Part shown: one piece after another, positions 53,939 through 63,319 of the stretch
How positions within the stretch are numbered: the first letter of the stretch is position 1
Layout of the letters: each line of letters opens with the position of its first letter
The notes under the pieces: model-generated
Seen by the model: only the letters and a program-made list of their open reading frames with translations
What the model was told of the DNA's origin: nothing
The model's database searches: none
DNA from: Sandaracinobacteroides sayramensis
GTDB taxonomy: Bacteria > Pseudomonadota > Alphaproteobacteria > Sphingomonadales > Sphingomonadaceae
DNA length: 64,000 nt
Direction of reading: 5' to 3'
NCBI RefSeq assembly: GCF_022014495.1
Contig: NZ_JAKLSQ010000024.1
Coordinates: forward strand, 45,954-109,953
Made by a program: the position numbers and the translations under genes

Positions 53939-55294
53939 TCAGGATGCGTCCTGCCTGCGCCCAGCTTCCGGGGTGGCGAACTGGCTGTGCGGATATGGCA
54001 GGCCCAGATGATCGCGCAGCGTGGTGCCGGTATATTCGTGGCGGAACAGCCCACGCGCCCGCAGGATCGGCACCACTTCATCCACGAAGATTTCCGCGCC
54101 GGAAGGGAACATGTCGGGCATCAGGTTGAAGCCGTCGGCGGCACCGGCGCGGAACCATTGCTCCATCGTGTCGGCCACCTGTTCCGGGCTACCCACTACC
54201 AGCCGGTGGCCTGAACGGATCCGACGGGAGAGCTGGCGCACCGTCAACCCCTCGCGCCGGGCGAGGTTCAGCTGCGCTTCCAGAAATCCATGCGAGCCGC
54301 GCTCGAAATCCACCACCTTGCCGATCTTCTCCCACGGCAGCGGCCCATCGAGGTCGAGTGCGGACAGCGGCAGCCCGGTTCGTTGCGCGATCTGCCCGGC
54401 CAACCCCTGTTCGCCCAGCCAGCTGTCCAATTCGTCGCAGCGCCGCTGCGCTTCCCCCTCGGTGCTGCCGATCACGGTGGAAATGCCGGGCATGATCTTC
54501 AGATGATCGGGGTTGCGCCCCCAGCCCCGCGCGCGGGATTTCATCTCCTGATAAAAGGCGATGCCGTCTTCCAGCGTCGTCTGGGTGGTGAAGATGGCAT
54601 CGGCCCGGCGTGAGCCAAGCGCCTTGCCGCCTTCCGACGATCCGGCCTGCACGATCACCGGCCGCCCCTGCGGCGAGCGCGGCACGTTCAACGGCCCGCG
54701 CACCACGAAATGCGGGCCATGATGGTCGATCTCATGCACTTTGGCCGGGTCCGCATAGATCCCTGCTGCGGCGTCGCCGATGATGGCGTCATCTTCCCAG
54801 CTGTCCCAAAGCTTCACCACCACATCGACAAACTCGTCCGCACGACCATAGCGGTCGGCATGGACGGGGGCACCTGCCAGCCCGAAGTTACGCGCGGCGG
54901 CGTCGCCTGCGTTGGTCACCACGTTCCATGCCGTACGACCGCCGCTGATATGATCGACCGATTGCAGCCGCCGCGCGAGATTATAGGGGCTGTTGTAGCT
55001 GCTGGAGCAGGTGGCGATCACCCCGATGTGCGTGGTTGCCAGTGCCACCGCCGTCAGCAGCACGGTCGGCTCCAGCCGCCCGGCTGGCTGGCTGCCGACA
55101 TCACCGCCAAGGGCCGGTCCGTCCGCCAGAAAGATGGCGTCCAGCGTGCCGCGCTCAGAAATCCGGGCGATATTCTGGTAGTAACTGACGTCCAGACAAG
55201 CCCTCGGCTCCACCTCCGCCTGCCGCCAGGCAGCCTGATGACCGCCATGGCCCAGAATATTCATCCCGATGCTCATATGTGCCTGTGCGGGCAT
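53939..55294 (-). CDS. DszA/NtaA-family FMN-dependent monooxygenase
   Basis: 451 residues, close in length to DszA (453), the dibenzothiophene sulfone monooxygenase. YYQNIARISERGTLDAIFLADGPAL, GGRTAWNVVTNAGDAAARNFG, DHHGPHFVVRGPLNVPRSPQGRPV and the C-terminal AADGFNLMPDMFPSG and HEYTGTTLRDHLGLPYP have direct DszA counterparts. A strong AAGGAG lies 6 bases before ATG 55294. The substrate need not be dibenzothiophene; family members oxidise many sulfones and amines. Needs a flavin reductase. Confidence 0.88.
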   Translation of the reverse strand: MPAQAHMSIGMNILGHGGHQAAWRQAEVEPRACLDVSYYQNIARISERGTLDAIFLADGPALGGDVGSQPAGRLEPTVLLTAVALATTHIGVIATCSSSYNSPYNLARRLQSVDHISGGRTAWNVVTNAGDAAARNFGLAGAPVHADRYGRADEFVDVVVKLWDSWEDDAIIGDAAAGIYADPAKVHEIDHHGPHFVVRGPLNVPRSPQGRPVIVQAGSSEGGKALGSRRADAIFTTQTTLEDGIAFYQEMKSRARGWGRNPDHLKIMPGISTVIGSTEGEAQRRCDELDSWLGEQGLAGQIAQRTGLPLSALDLDGPLPWEKIGKVVDFERGSHGFLEAQLNLARREGLTVRQLSRRIRSGHRLVVGSPEQVADTMEQWFRAGAADGFNLMPDMFPSGAEIFVDEVVPILRARGLFRHEYTGTTLRDHLGLPYPHSQFATPEAGRRQDAS

Positions 55295-55319
55295 GGCGAA
55301 CTCCTTCGGGTGGGTAGGC

Positions 55320-56621
55320 TCAGCCGGCCTGCGCGACGGGTTCGCGCACGGCCTCCGGCGTGGCGGCTGCGTCGGCGGAATCCGCAGAGGCGCCGTCTTT
55401 CTTCCACGCCTTGGCCCATTCATCGCGGAAATCGATTCCGTTCAGATAATGGTCCCCCAGCACCCGCTCGCGCGCGATGGCCGGGTTGTGGGAGGCGAGC
55501 ACGCGGGCGTTGCGCCAGTGCCGGTCCAGCCGGCGGCTCTCCTGCGCGGCAGAGGCGCCGCCCACTTCGAACAGCAATGTGGCCACCTGCGGCACCAGTT
55601 CGATCAGAACCTGCTGGCCCTGATAGGAACGGCGGTCAGTCTCGGCGAGCGGCTCGTTCAGGTCGGCCCCGGCCAGATAGGCCTCATGCGCCGCCTGCAG
55701 CGATTCCGATACGCTGTCGACGATGGCCTCGGCAGCGAACACCTGCGAGGCGATGCGCCCGATCACCCGCTGCACGAGCGGATCCTTGCGGGGCTCCGAA
55801 AGGCCTGGAACGCCGAATTGCCTCGTCTTGCCATGCACGAAGGCGATGGCGTCGCGCTTCACGGCCCGGGCGATCCCGGCCAGCGCCGCCAGATGGAACT
55901 GCTGGTAAAAGGCGGAAATATAGGAATCCGCGCGATACTCGCCGGGGTTGAAGCGGCGCAGGAAATTCTCCTCGAACACCTCGACATTTTCGAAACGGGT
56001 GGTGCCGCTTGCCGTTAAGCGCTGCCCGAAACCGTCCCAGTCGTCGATCAGGCTCACGCCGGGCGCGTCGGTCGGAACCAGCACCGAAACCCGTTCCTCG
56101 CCTTCCTTGGCGGCTGCCGACACCCAGTCGGCATAGAGCGTGCCGGTGCAATAATATTTCTCACCGTCCAGCAACCAGCGGTCGCCATCCCGGCGCAGGT
56201 CCAGCGTGGTTTCGGTGGCCGTGGTGCGCTCCGCCATGGCCGCTCCCACTGTCTGCCCGGCGACGATGCGGGGGAACCAGCGCTCCCGCGCAGCGGTGTC
56301 GTCGCTGTTCAGCCGGATTTCCACGAAGGCGAAATGCGCGCGGAAAATCTGCACGAGGTTGGAATCCGCCTCCCCCAGCTCCACCAGCAGGCGGAACAGC
56401 TGTGGCAGCGTCGCGCCCGAGCCGCCCTCCGCCACCGGGATGCGGATGGCCCCGAAGCCCGCCTCGCGCAGCGCTTTCGCTTCCCCGTAGGGCAGCTTGC
56501 GCTCGATTTCCCGCTCGACCGCCCCGTCGGCGATGCGCTGGAAGACCGGGCGAAAACGGGCAGCCAGCTCTTCATAGGCAGGCGGCGCAGTGCGGCGGCC
56601 GGGCAGGTCGATAACGGTCAT
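55320..56621 (-). CDS. DszC/SfnB-like flavin-dependent monooxygenase (acyl-CoA dehydrogenase fold)
   Basis: 433 residues. LREAGFGAIRIPVAEGGSGA, LVQIFRAHFAFVEIRL, GEKYYCTGTLYADWVSAAAK, GVSLIDDWDGFGQRLTASGT and LDRHWRNARVLASHNPAIARERVLG align with the DszC/SfnB branch. It is the second such enzyme in the operon and is adjacent to the DszA-like gene, an order reminiscent of a two-step sulfide-to-sulfone-to-sulfinate path. The C-terminal 45 residues are Ala/Asp-rich and end REPVAQAG, identical to the end of the aldo/keto reductase at 62251-63228. Confidence 0.86.
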   Translation of the reverse strand: MTVIDLPGRRTAPPAYEELAARFRPVFQRIADGAVEREIERKLPYGEAKALREAGFGAIRIPVAEGGSGATLPQLFRLLVELGEADSNLVQIFRAHFAFVEIRLNSDDTAARERWFPRIVAGQTVGAAMAERTTATETTLDLRRDGDRWLLDGEKYYCTGTLYADWVSAAAKEGEERVSVLVPTDAPGVSLIDDWDGFGQRLTASGTTRFENVEVFEENFLRRFNPGEYRADSYISAFYQQFHLAALAGIARAVKRDAIAFVHGKTRQFGVPGLSEPRKDPLVQRVIGRIASQVFAAEAIVDSVSESLQAAHEAYLAGADLNEPLAETDRRSYQGQQVLIELVPQVATLLFEVGGASAAQESRRLDRHWRNARVLASHNPAIARERVLGDHYLNGIDFRDEWAKAWKKDGASADSADAAATPEAVREPVAQAG

Positions 56622-56666
56622 GGAGATGTCCTTCGAATGGCGAACGAATGAACTGGAAACGGCGCT

Positions 56667-57614
56667 TCATGCCGAGACCGTCCGGGGGTCGATCAGCGCG
56701 CCGATCAGGTCGACGAGGATGCTGGCAACGACATAGGCGAGCGCCGTCAACAGCGTCACGCCCACCACCACGGGCAGATCGCCGGCATTGGCGGCGTCCA
56801 CCATCAGCCGGCCGATCCCCGGCCGGGCGAACAGCGATTCCGTGATCACCGCGCCACCGATCAGGAGGGCCAGAAAGAAGCCCGCCAGCGTCAGCACCGG
56901 GGTTGCGGCATGGCGAAGGGCGTGGCGCAACCGCACCCCCGCATCTGAAAGCCCCCGGCTCCGCGCGGTGAGGATGAAGGGCTGTTCCAGCACATCTTCC
57001 AGCCCCTCGCGCAGGATCTGCGACATCACCGCCGCCAGCGGCAGCGCCATGGTCAAGGCCGGCAGCACCAGCCCGCGCCAGCCCGGCCCGTTCACAATGG
57101 GGAACAGCGGCAGCCACACCGAAAAGGCCAGCAGCAGCACCAGCCCGATCACGAACACCGGCATCGCGATCAGGATCAGCTCGCTCGTGGAGGCAATGGC
57201 CCGCCGTGCCTCGCCGCGCCTTCCGGGAAGCGGGCGCGCTGTTGCCACGGCGACAACGATCGCCAGCACCACCGAAACCGCAGCCGCACTCAGCGCCAGC
57301 GCGATGGTGGGCACAAGCTGGCGGCCGATGGCGTCGGCGACCGGAATGCGCAGGCGATAGGATTGCCCCAGGTTGCCCTGCGTCAGCCGCAGCAGGAAAT
57401 CCCCATATTGCGCGACCAGCGGCCGATCGAGGCCGTATTCCGCGCGCACCTTGGCAATCTGCGCCTCGCTGGGCATCGCATCCGGCCCGCCCAATATGGC
57501 AATTGCGGTGTCTCCCCCTGCCAGATGCATCATCAGGAATGTCAGCGTCGCCGCCGCCCACAACACCACGGCGCCCGCGAGCAGCCGGGTGGCCAGGAAC
57601 CGCGCAATCGTCAC
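56667..57614 (-). CDS. Peptide-type ABC importer permease (DppB-like)
   Basis: 315 residues, six helices. RFLATRLLAGAVVLWAAATLTFLMM at the N-terminus, the YGLDRPLVAQYGDFLLRLTQGNLG block and the ATPase-contact loop GLEDVLEQPFILTARSRGLS are DppB features. The start is GTG 57614; the in-frame extension upstream looks like promoter DNA. First gene of the leftward operon: permease, DszC-like, DszA-like, permease, ATPase, NtaA-like, SsuD, SfnB-like. Confidence 0.9.
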   Translation of the reverse strand: MTIARFLATRLLAGAVVLWAAATLTFLMMHLAGGDTAIAILGGPDAMPSEAQIAKVRAEYGLDRPLVAQYGDFLLRLTQGNLGQSYRLRIPVADAIGRQLVPTIALALSAAAVSVVLAIVVAVATARPLPGRRGEARRAIASTSELILIAMPVFVIGLVLLLAFSVWLPLFPIVNGPGWRGLVLPALTMALPLAAVMSQILREGLEDVLEQPFILTARSRGLSDAGVRLRHALRHAATPVLTLAGFFLALLIGGAVITESLFARPGIGRLMVDAANAGDLPVVVGVTLLTALAYVVASILVDLIGALIDPRTVSA

Positions 57615-57954
57615 GAAGCTGACCGACCGCCAACGGGTCCTGACGGCATTCGCACGGCGCTGGGTGCATCTGGTATCATGCGCTTCCCCACATGGCAGCA
57701 ACGGAAAACCGGGCGAACGGCAAGCCGTCCGGCGGCACCAAGAGGTGTCAGCCCGGTTCCGGGTGGGCAATCAAACATTCCTTAGTGAATTGATAGATTT
57801 TATGCATGTCGACAAAAACACTATCAGGCTTATCCGTGTCCCGTGCATCGAAGAATCTTAAGGGCAGAATGCAGTATCCGATCAGATCGAAGCAGGCCCG
57901 ACGCTGCGATGAAGCCGATCAACCAGATATAGAGAAGCACGGATACGCAGCAGG
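57615..57954. promoter_or_regulatory. Divergent control region of the sulfur locus
   Basis: 340 bases without a credible gene between the leftward importer/monooxygenase operon and the rightward exporter genes. The AT-rich core (about 57765-57840) carries the inverted repeat TGATAG (57791-57796) and CTATCA (57821-57826) with 24 bases between, around TGCATGTCGACA. This is a candidate site for a shared regulator; no promoter boxes are clear enough to name. Confidence 0.5.
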
Positions 57955-59841
57955 ATGACGGCAGCAGGAACAGGCGCGGCAACCAGCACCGGAGCGCCGG
58001 CCGCCACGTCCGTTTCAGGCGCGTTGGACGAGCTGGGAATCGACCGCGCCATCGCCCCGCGCACGCTGCGCCGTGTCGTCTCACTCGCCGGGCCCTATCG
58101 GCTGCGCTTCACGCTGGCGATGGCTGCGTGCCTCGTGGCGGCGCTGGCCAATCTCGCGCTGCCACTGCTTCTGGGCCATTCTGTGGACCAGGTTTCGCAT
58201 ATTCATCCAGGCGACGCCTTCGAACCCGGCCCGCTGTTGTGGACGGCCGGACTGCTGCTGCTCGCCACCGCGACGCGCGGCCTGTTCCAGATGATCGCGG
58301 GCTACCAGGCTGAAACCGTGGGGCAGAATATCGGGCGCGATCTGCGCCTCGCCTATTTCGAAAAGCTGCAACGGCTGGAGTACAGCTTCCATGACCGCAT
58401 CCATTCCGGTGACCTCATCACGCGCGGCATGCTGGATCTGGAAGGCGTGCGCGGCTTTCTGGAAGTCGGCGTGCAGCGCATCGTGCAGCTGGCACTGTTG
58501 CTGGGCGTCGGCGGCTGGCTGATGCTGCGGCGCGACACCGTGCTGGCGCTGCTAATCCTGGGCTCGGTTCCGCTGATCGGCCTGCTGGCGGGGCGGATGG
58601 GCATTCGCCTGCGCCTCGCCTGGACCCGATTGCAGCAGCGGATGGCGGTGCTGACCAGGGTGATGGAGGAAAATCTGCAGGGCGCGCGGCTGGTGCGGGT
58701 GTTTCCCGCGCGGGACCAGCAGATGCAGCTGTTCGACGAGGCCGCCGAGGCGGCGATGGGCTATGCCAACCAGCGGATCGAGGTGCGCTCGCTGTCGATG
58801 GCGCAGATCAACGGCGTCTATTACGCGGCCATGCTGCTGGTGCTGGCCGTCGGCGCGTCACGCGTGCAATCCGGGCAGATCAGTGTCGGCAACTTCGCCG
58901 AATTCCTCGCCTATATGACGATCCTGCAAGTGCCGGTGCGGCAGATCAGCATGATCATGAACGCGGCAGCCCGCGCGGTCTCCTCGGGCGCGCGCCTGTT
59001 CGAGATCCTGGATCGGGAGCCTTCCATCCACGACACGCCCGGCGCCCTTCCCCTGCCCGTCGGGCCGGTCGCGCTGCAGGTCGAGCATGTCTCGTTCCGC
59101 TATCAGGGGGCCAATTATCCCGTGCTGCGCGATATCGATTTCACCGTCGTGCCGGGCCGGGTGCTGGGGATCGTGGGCCCGGCGGGTGCCGGCAAGTCCA
59201 GCCTCGCACATCTGATAGCCCGCTTCTACGACGTTACCTCCGGTGCCATCCGCATCGGCGACGTCGACATCCGCGACGCCACGCTGGATTCGGTGCGGCG
59301 GCAGGTGGCGATCGTGCAGCAGGATGTGTTCCTGTTCGACGACAGCCTTGCCGCCAACATCGCCTACGGCGAACCGCTCAGTCCCGGCGAGCGTGTCCGG
59401 CAATCGGCCGCCGTCGCCCAGCTGGAGCCGCATGTCGCGGCGCTTCCTCTGCGCTATCGCACACGCGTCGGAGAACGCGGCAGCGGCCTGTCGGGTGGGC
59501 AGCGCCAGCGCGTGGCCGTCGCCCGCGCCCTTGCAACCGACGCCTCGGTGCTGATCCTCGACGATGCCACCTCCGCGCTCGACGCCGCCACCGACCATGC
59601 CTTGCGAGACGCCCTGCGCCGATTCACTGCGGCCCGCGCCACCATCGTCATTTCCCATCGCGTCGCCTCCGTCGCTCACGCGGACGAGATACTGGTGCTG
59701 GAACAGGGCGCCATCGTCGAACGCGGCACGCATGACGAGCTGCTGGCACTTGGCGGCCATTATGCCGGCCTCCACGCCATGCAGACCCGGCGCGAACCCG
59801 ACGACTCAACCCCCGCGACCTCGCAAGAGCTGGTGCCATGA
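57955..59841 (+). CDS. ABC exporter subunit 1 (degenerate ATP site half)
   Basis: 628 residues: six-helix exporter domain (about 40-330), then a nucleotide-binding domain with Walker A GPAGAGKS at 408-415, a canonical LSGGQRQR signature, and Walker B VLILDDATSALD, where the catalytic Glu is replaced by Asp (537). The partner gene follows with a four-base overlap. In heterodimeric exporters this subunit supplies the good signature for the consensus site and the bad Walker B for the degenerate site. ATG 57955 has only a weak ribosome site. Confidence 0.92.
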   Translation: MTAAGTGAATSTGAPAATSVSGALDELGIDRAIAPRTLRRVVSLAGPYRLRFTLAMAACLVAALANLALPLLLGHSVDQVSHIHPGDAFEPGPLLWTAGLLLLATATRGLFQMIAGYQAETVGQNIGRDLRLAYFEKLQRLEYSFHDRIHSGDLITRGMLDLEGVRGFLEVGVQRIVQLALLLGVGGWLMLRRDTVLALLILGSVPLIGLLAGRMGIRLRLAWTRLQQRMAVLTRVMEENLQGARLVRVFPARDQQMQLFDEAAEAAMGYANQRIEVRSLSMAQINGVYYAAMLLVLAVGASRVQSGQISVGNFAEFLAYMTILQVPVRQISMIMNAAARAVSSGARLFEILDREPSIHDTPGALPLPVGPVALQVEHVSFRYQGANYPVLRDIDFTVVPGRVLGIVGPAGAGKSSLAHLIARFYDVTSGAIRIGDVDIRDATLDSVRRQVAIVQQDVFLFDDSLAANIAYGEPLSPGERVRQSAAVAQLEPHVAALPLRYRTRVGERGSGLSGGQRQRVAVARALATDASVLILDDATSALDAATDHALRDALRRFTAARATIVISHRVASVAHADEILVLEQGAIVERGTHDELLALGGHYAGLHAMQTRREPDDSTPATSQELVP

Positions 59842-61676
59842 CCACCCTGCTCTCCCGCGACGCCGATGCCGAACTGGAGCGCGAGGACGAAGCCGCGCGA
59901 ACCGCGCTGCTGTCCGAGCGCGAGCAGATCTTCGGCCGCTTCGAATCCGGCCTGTTCGGGCGGCTGAAACCATTCGTCCGCCCGCATCGCACGCTTCTGC
60001 TGGCGGCCATCGTTGCCATCCTCTGCTTCGTAGCGGCGCAGCTCGCCATCCCGCTGCTGATCCGTGCAACTGTGGACAGCATCACCGGCAAGGCGGGCAG
60101 CTATCCGCTGGCGTGGGTGTTCGCGGCGTTCGCGCTGCTGGTGCTGCTGAACTCGCTTGCCAATTACTGGAGCGACATGACGGCCTCACGCTTGGCCCAG
60201 CGCATCATCTTCGATCTGCGCCGCGCCATGTTCGCGCATCTGCAACTTGTGTCTCAGGGCGCGATGGACGGCAGCCATGTCGGCCGCATCATGTCGCGGC
60301 TGCAGGGCGATGTGAACGCGGTGCAGGAATTCTTCGAAACCTCCGTGACGGCAGTGGGCGATTTCGTCCTGCTGTTGGGGATCGTGATCGCGCTGTTCCT
60401 GCTGGAATGGCGGTTGGCCCTCCTCACCCTGCTGCTGGCGCCCATGCTGCTGGCGGTGCGTGCGCTGTGGCTGCCCCGCGCCCGTGCCGCCTTCACGGGC
60501 GCGCGCGACAGCAGTTCCATAGTGAACGGTGCCCTGGCGGAAAACATCAACGGCGTTCGCGTGGTACAGGGGATGCGCCGCGAGAAGCTGAACCTGGAGG
60601 ATTTCGACCGCAAGGCGACCGCCAACCGCGATGCGCAGCTGCGCGCGGCCTGGTCGGCACAGGTGCTGGTACCGGCGGTGGACATCGCGACCGGCCTTGC
60701 CATGGTGATCGTCACGCTGGGCGGCGGCTGGCTGCTGTGGCAGGGCCGGATCGACATCGGGGTCGTCGTCGCCTTCATCTTCTATGTGCAGCGCTTCTTC
60801 GATCCCGTGCGCACGCTCTCCCAACAATATACCATGGCGCAGCGCGCCGCGACGTCGGCGCGGCGCATCTTCGAAGTCATCGACGTGCCGCTGGAGATCA
60901 TGGAGAAGCCCGGCGCGCCCGCGCTCCGCGGCGATCCGCCCACGGTGGAATTCCGCGACGTACGCTTTGGCTACCAGCGCGGCCGCCCGATCCTCGACGG
61001 TTTCAACCTGACGGTCCACGCTGGAGAGACGCTTGCCATCGTCGGCCCCACCGGCTCGGGCAAGAGCAGCGTCGCGGCGCTCGCCTGCCGGCTGTACGAC
61101 GTGTGGGATGGTGCGGTGCTGGTGGGCGGACAGGATCTGCGCGACGTGTCGCGACAGTCCATCGGGCGCAAGCTGCTGATGGTGTTGCAGGAACCGTTCC
61201 TGTTCACGGGCACCATCGCGGACAATATCCGCTTTGCCTCAAACGCCACGCGCGCGCAGATTGTGGCGGCTGCGAAGGCGGTGCAGGCGGATGCCTTCAT
61301 CACCGCGCTGCCGCAGGGCTATGATACGCCCCTGGACCAACGCGGGCAGAATCTGTCGGTCGGCCAGCGCCAGCTGATCAGCTTCGCGCGCGCGCTGGTG
61401 GCCGACCCTGCCATCCTGATCCTGGACGAAGCGACCGCCAGCATCGACAGCGTGGCCGAGGCCCGCATCCAGCAGGCGCTGCGCGTGCTCCTGAAAGGCC
61501 GCACCGCGATCCTGATCGCTCACCGCCTCGCCACAGTGCGCGACGCGGACCGCATCATCGTGCTGCAGGACGGCGCTATCCTGGAACAGGGCAGCCCGAT
61601 CGAATTGCTGGCGTCGGGCGGGCTTTATGCCGGGTTGTACCGGCACAATTTCGAATCCTTCGATGAGGCCGGGTAA
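59838..61676 (+). CDS. ABC exporter subunit 2 (consensus Walker B half)
   Basis: 612 residues. Exporter helices at about 50-340; Walker A GPTGSGKSS at 403-411, Walker B ILILDEATASID with the catalytic Glu531, but a non-canonical signature LSVGQRQ. This is exactly complementary to subunit 1, so the pair should form one working and one degenerate ATP site. Substrate unknown; export of a toxic or reactive sulfur product is one possibility, by position. Confidence 0.92.
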   Translation: MTTLLSRDADAELEREDEAARTALLSEREQIFGRFESGLFGRLKPFVRPHRTLLLAAIVAILCFVAAQLAIPLLIRATVDSITGKAGSYPLAWVFAAFALLVLLNSLANYWSDMTASRLAQRIIFDLRRAMFAHLQLVSQGAMDGSHVGRIMSRLQGDVNAVQEFFETSVTAVGDFVLLLGIVIALFLLEWRLALLTLLLAPMLLAVRALWLPRARAAFTGARDSSSIVNGALAENINGVRVVQGMRREKLNLEDFDRKATANRDAQLRAAWSAQVLVPAVDIATGLAMVIVTLGGGWLLWQGRIDIGVVVAFIFYVQRFFDPVRTLSQQYTMAQRAATSARRIFEVIDVPLEIMEKPGAPALRGDPPTVEFRDVRFGYQRGRPILDGFNLTVHAGETLAIVGPTGSGKSSVAALACRLYDVWDGAVLVGGQDLRDVSRQSIGRKLLMVLQEPFLFTGTIADNIRFASNATRAQIVAAAKAVQADAFITALPQGYDTPLDQRGQNLSVGQRQLISFARALVADPAILILDEATASIDSVAEARIQQALRVLLKGRTAILIAHRLATVRDADRIIVLQDGAILEQGSPIELLASGGLYAGLYRHNFESFDEAG

Positions 61677-62251
61677 TGATGATCCTGCGCGACGCACTGC
61701 CCCGGGATTCCGATGCGCTTGGCGAGCTGCACGTCCACAGCTGGATCGAAAGCTACACCGGGCTCATCGATCCGCAGATCCTTTCCGGCCTGTCGGTGCC
61801 AGACCGGTCGGCAAGCTGGCGGCGGATGATCGAGACGCCCCAGCCGCGCAGCCGAATCCTCCTCCTGGAACGGGAGGGCGCGCTGCTGGGCTTCGGTGCC
61901 GCGGGCGCACAGCGCAATCGTTCGCTGGCTAGCCAGGGCTATGACGGCGAGATCGCAGCGATCTACCTGCTGAAGGCCGCGCAAGGCACCGGCGATGGAC
62001 GGCGGCTGTTCACGGCGCTCGCGCAGTCGCTGGCGGAGCAGGGCTTTCGCGCCCACGCCCTCTGGGTCCTCACGGAAAACCGGCCGGCGCGCGGCTTCTA
62101 TGAGCGGTTGGGCGGCCGGCTGCTCAGCCTGTCGCGACCGCTGCCGCATCTCGGCGGGCCAGAAGAGGTTGCCTATGGCTGGCGCGATCTCCGCCCCCTG
62201 CCTGCAAACCCCGACAATCCGAACTGCACCAACAGGAAAGGCACAGGATAA
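61676..62251 (+). CDS. GNAT family N-acetyltransferase
   Basis: 191 residues. LRDALPRDSDALGELHVHSW at the N-terminus, the acetyl-CoA-binding stretch IAAIYLLKAAQGTGDGRRLFTAL (a variant of the Q/R-x-x-G-x-G/A loop), and LWVLTENRPARGFYERLGGRL near the C-terminus are typical GNAT features. Overlaps the exporter gene by one base and the aldo/keto reductase gene by one base. The substrate is unknown; detoxifying acetylation of an amine-containing sulfur compound is speculation. Confidence 0.85.
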   Translation: MMILRDALPRDSDALGELHVHSWIESYTGLIDPQILSGLSVPDRSASWRRMIETPQPRSRILLLEREGALLGFGAAGAQRNRSLASQGYDGEIAAIYLLKAAQGTGDGRRLFTALAQSLAEQGFRAHALWVLTENRPARGFYERLGGRLLSLSRPLPHLGGPEEVAYGWRDLRPLPANPDNPNCTNRKGTG

Positions 62252-63228
62252 TGACTGCATTCTCACGCGAAAGCATCGGCCTTCAGGGCTATGGCTGCAT
62301 GGGCCTATCCAACAGCTATGGCCGGGCCGACGACGCCGCCTCCATCCGCACCATCCACCGCGCGCTGGAACTGGGCGTGACGTTGATCGACACCGCCAAT
62401 GTCTATGGCGCTGGCCACAATGAGGAACTGGTCGGCAAGGCGCTGGCCGGCAAGCGCGACAAGGTGGTGCTCGCGACGAAATTCGGTCTGCGCCTGCCGA
62501 GCGACCCGGAAGAGCGGCGGGTGAACGGCTCGCCTGCCTATGCGCGCGCCCGGCTGGAGGAGAGCCTGCGCCGCCTGAATGTCGACTATATCGATCTCTA
62601 TTATCTTCACCGGGTCGACCCGCTCGTCCCCATCGAGGACAGCGTAGGCGAGCTCGCGAAGCTGAAGCAGGAAGGCAAGATCGGCGCGATCGGACTGTCC
62701 GAAGCCAGCGCCGACACGCTGCGCCAGGCGCAGGGGGTGCATCCGATCGCGGCGCTGCAAAGCGAATTCTCGCTGTGGGAGCGCCATGTAGAGGCCGACA
62801 TTCTGCCCACCGCCAACGAACTGGGCATTGTCTTCATCGCCTACAGCCCGCTCGGCCGGGGTTTCCTCGCCGGATCGCAGCCCACGGAAGCTGACGACCG
62901 GCGCCACCATCACCCTCGCTTCCAGCCCGGCGCCGTTGAAGCCAATGCCGCGCGTCGCGCCACCATCGAAGCGGTGGCAGCACGCCACGGCGTCAGCATC
63001 GCGCAGGTCAGCCTCGCCTGGGTGATTGCGCGCGCCACCGTGCCGATCCCCGGCACCCGCCACATCGCGCACCTCGAAACCAATCTTGCCGCCAATACGC
63101 TGGCGCTCAGCGCAGAAGATATCGCCGAGCTGGAAGCCGCCTTCCCAGTCGGCTCCACCGTCGGCGAACGTTATCCGGCAAGCGCGCTGGCGACGGTGCC
63201 GCGCGAACCCGTAGCGCAGGCCGGTTGA
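62251..63228 (+). CDS. Aldo/keto reductase
   Basis: 325 residues, TIM-barrel NADPH-dependent oxidoreductase. The catalytic tetrad is visible: Asp47 and Tyr52 (LIDTANVYGAGHNEELVGKAL), Lys77 (VVLATKFG) and His120 (IDLYYLHRVDP). The NADPH-binding end is VPIPGTRHIAHLETNL. It could reduce aldehydes released by desulfonating monooxygenases, an inference from context. The last codons encode REPVAQAG. Confidence 0.92.
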   Translation: MTAFSRESIGLQGYGCMGLSNSYGRADDAASIRTIHRALELGVTLIDTANVYGAGHNEELVGKALAGKRDKVVLATKFGLRLPSDPEERRVNGSPAYARARLEESLRRLNVDYIDLYYLHRVDPLVPIEDSVGELAKLKQEGKIGAIGLSEASADTLRQAQGVHPIAALQSEFSLWERHVEADILPTANELGIVFIAYSPLGRGFLAGSQPTEADDRRHHHPRFQPGAVEANAARRATIEAVAARHGVSIAQVSLAWVIARATVPIPGTRHIAHLETNLAANTLALSAEDIAELEAAFPVGSTVGERYPASALATVPREPVAQAG

Positions 63229-63248
63229 AAGAGAGTCTATCAGCCATA

Positions 63249-63298
63249 GTCAACCAGATTGATTGACAAGAATCGGGACCGCACACAGCTTTGGTCCC
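63249..63298. promoter_or_regulatory. Two inverted repeats upstream of the XRE-cupin regulator
   Basis: GTCAA (63249-63253) and TTGAC (63263-63267) form one dyad; GGGACC (63275-63280) and GGTCCC (63293-63298) form a second. Both lie between the aldo/keto reductase stop and ATG 63320. They may be operators for autoregulation or a short terminator. Confidence 0.4.
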
Positions 63299-63319
63299 AA
63301 TCTCGAAGCAGGAACGGGC

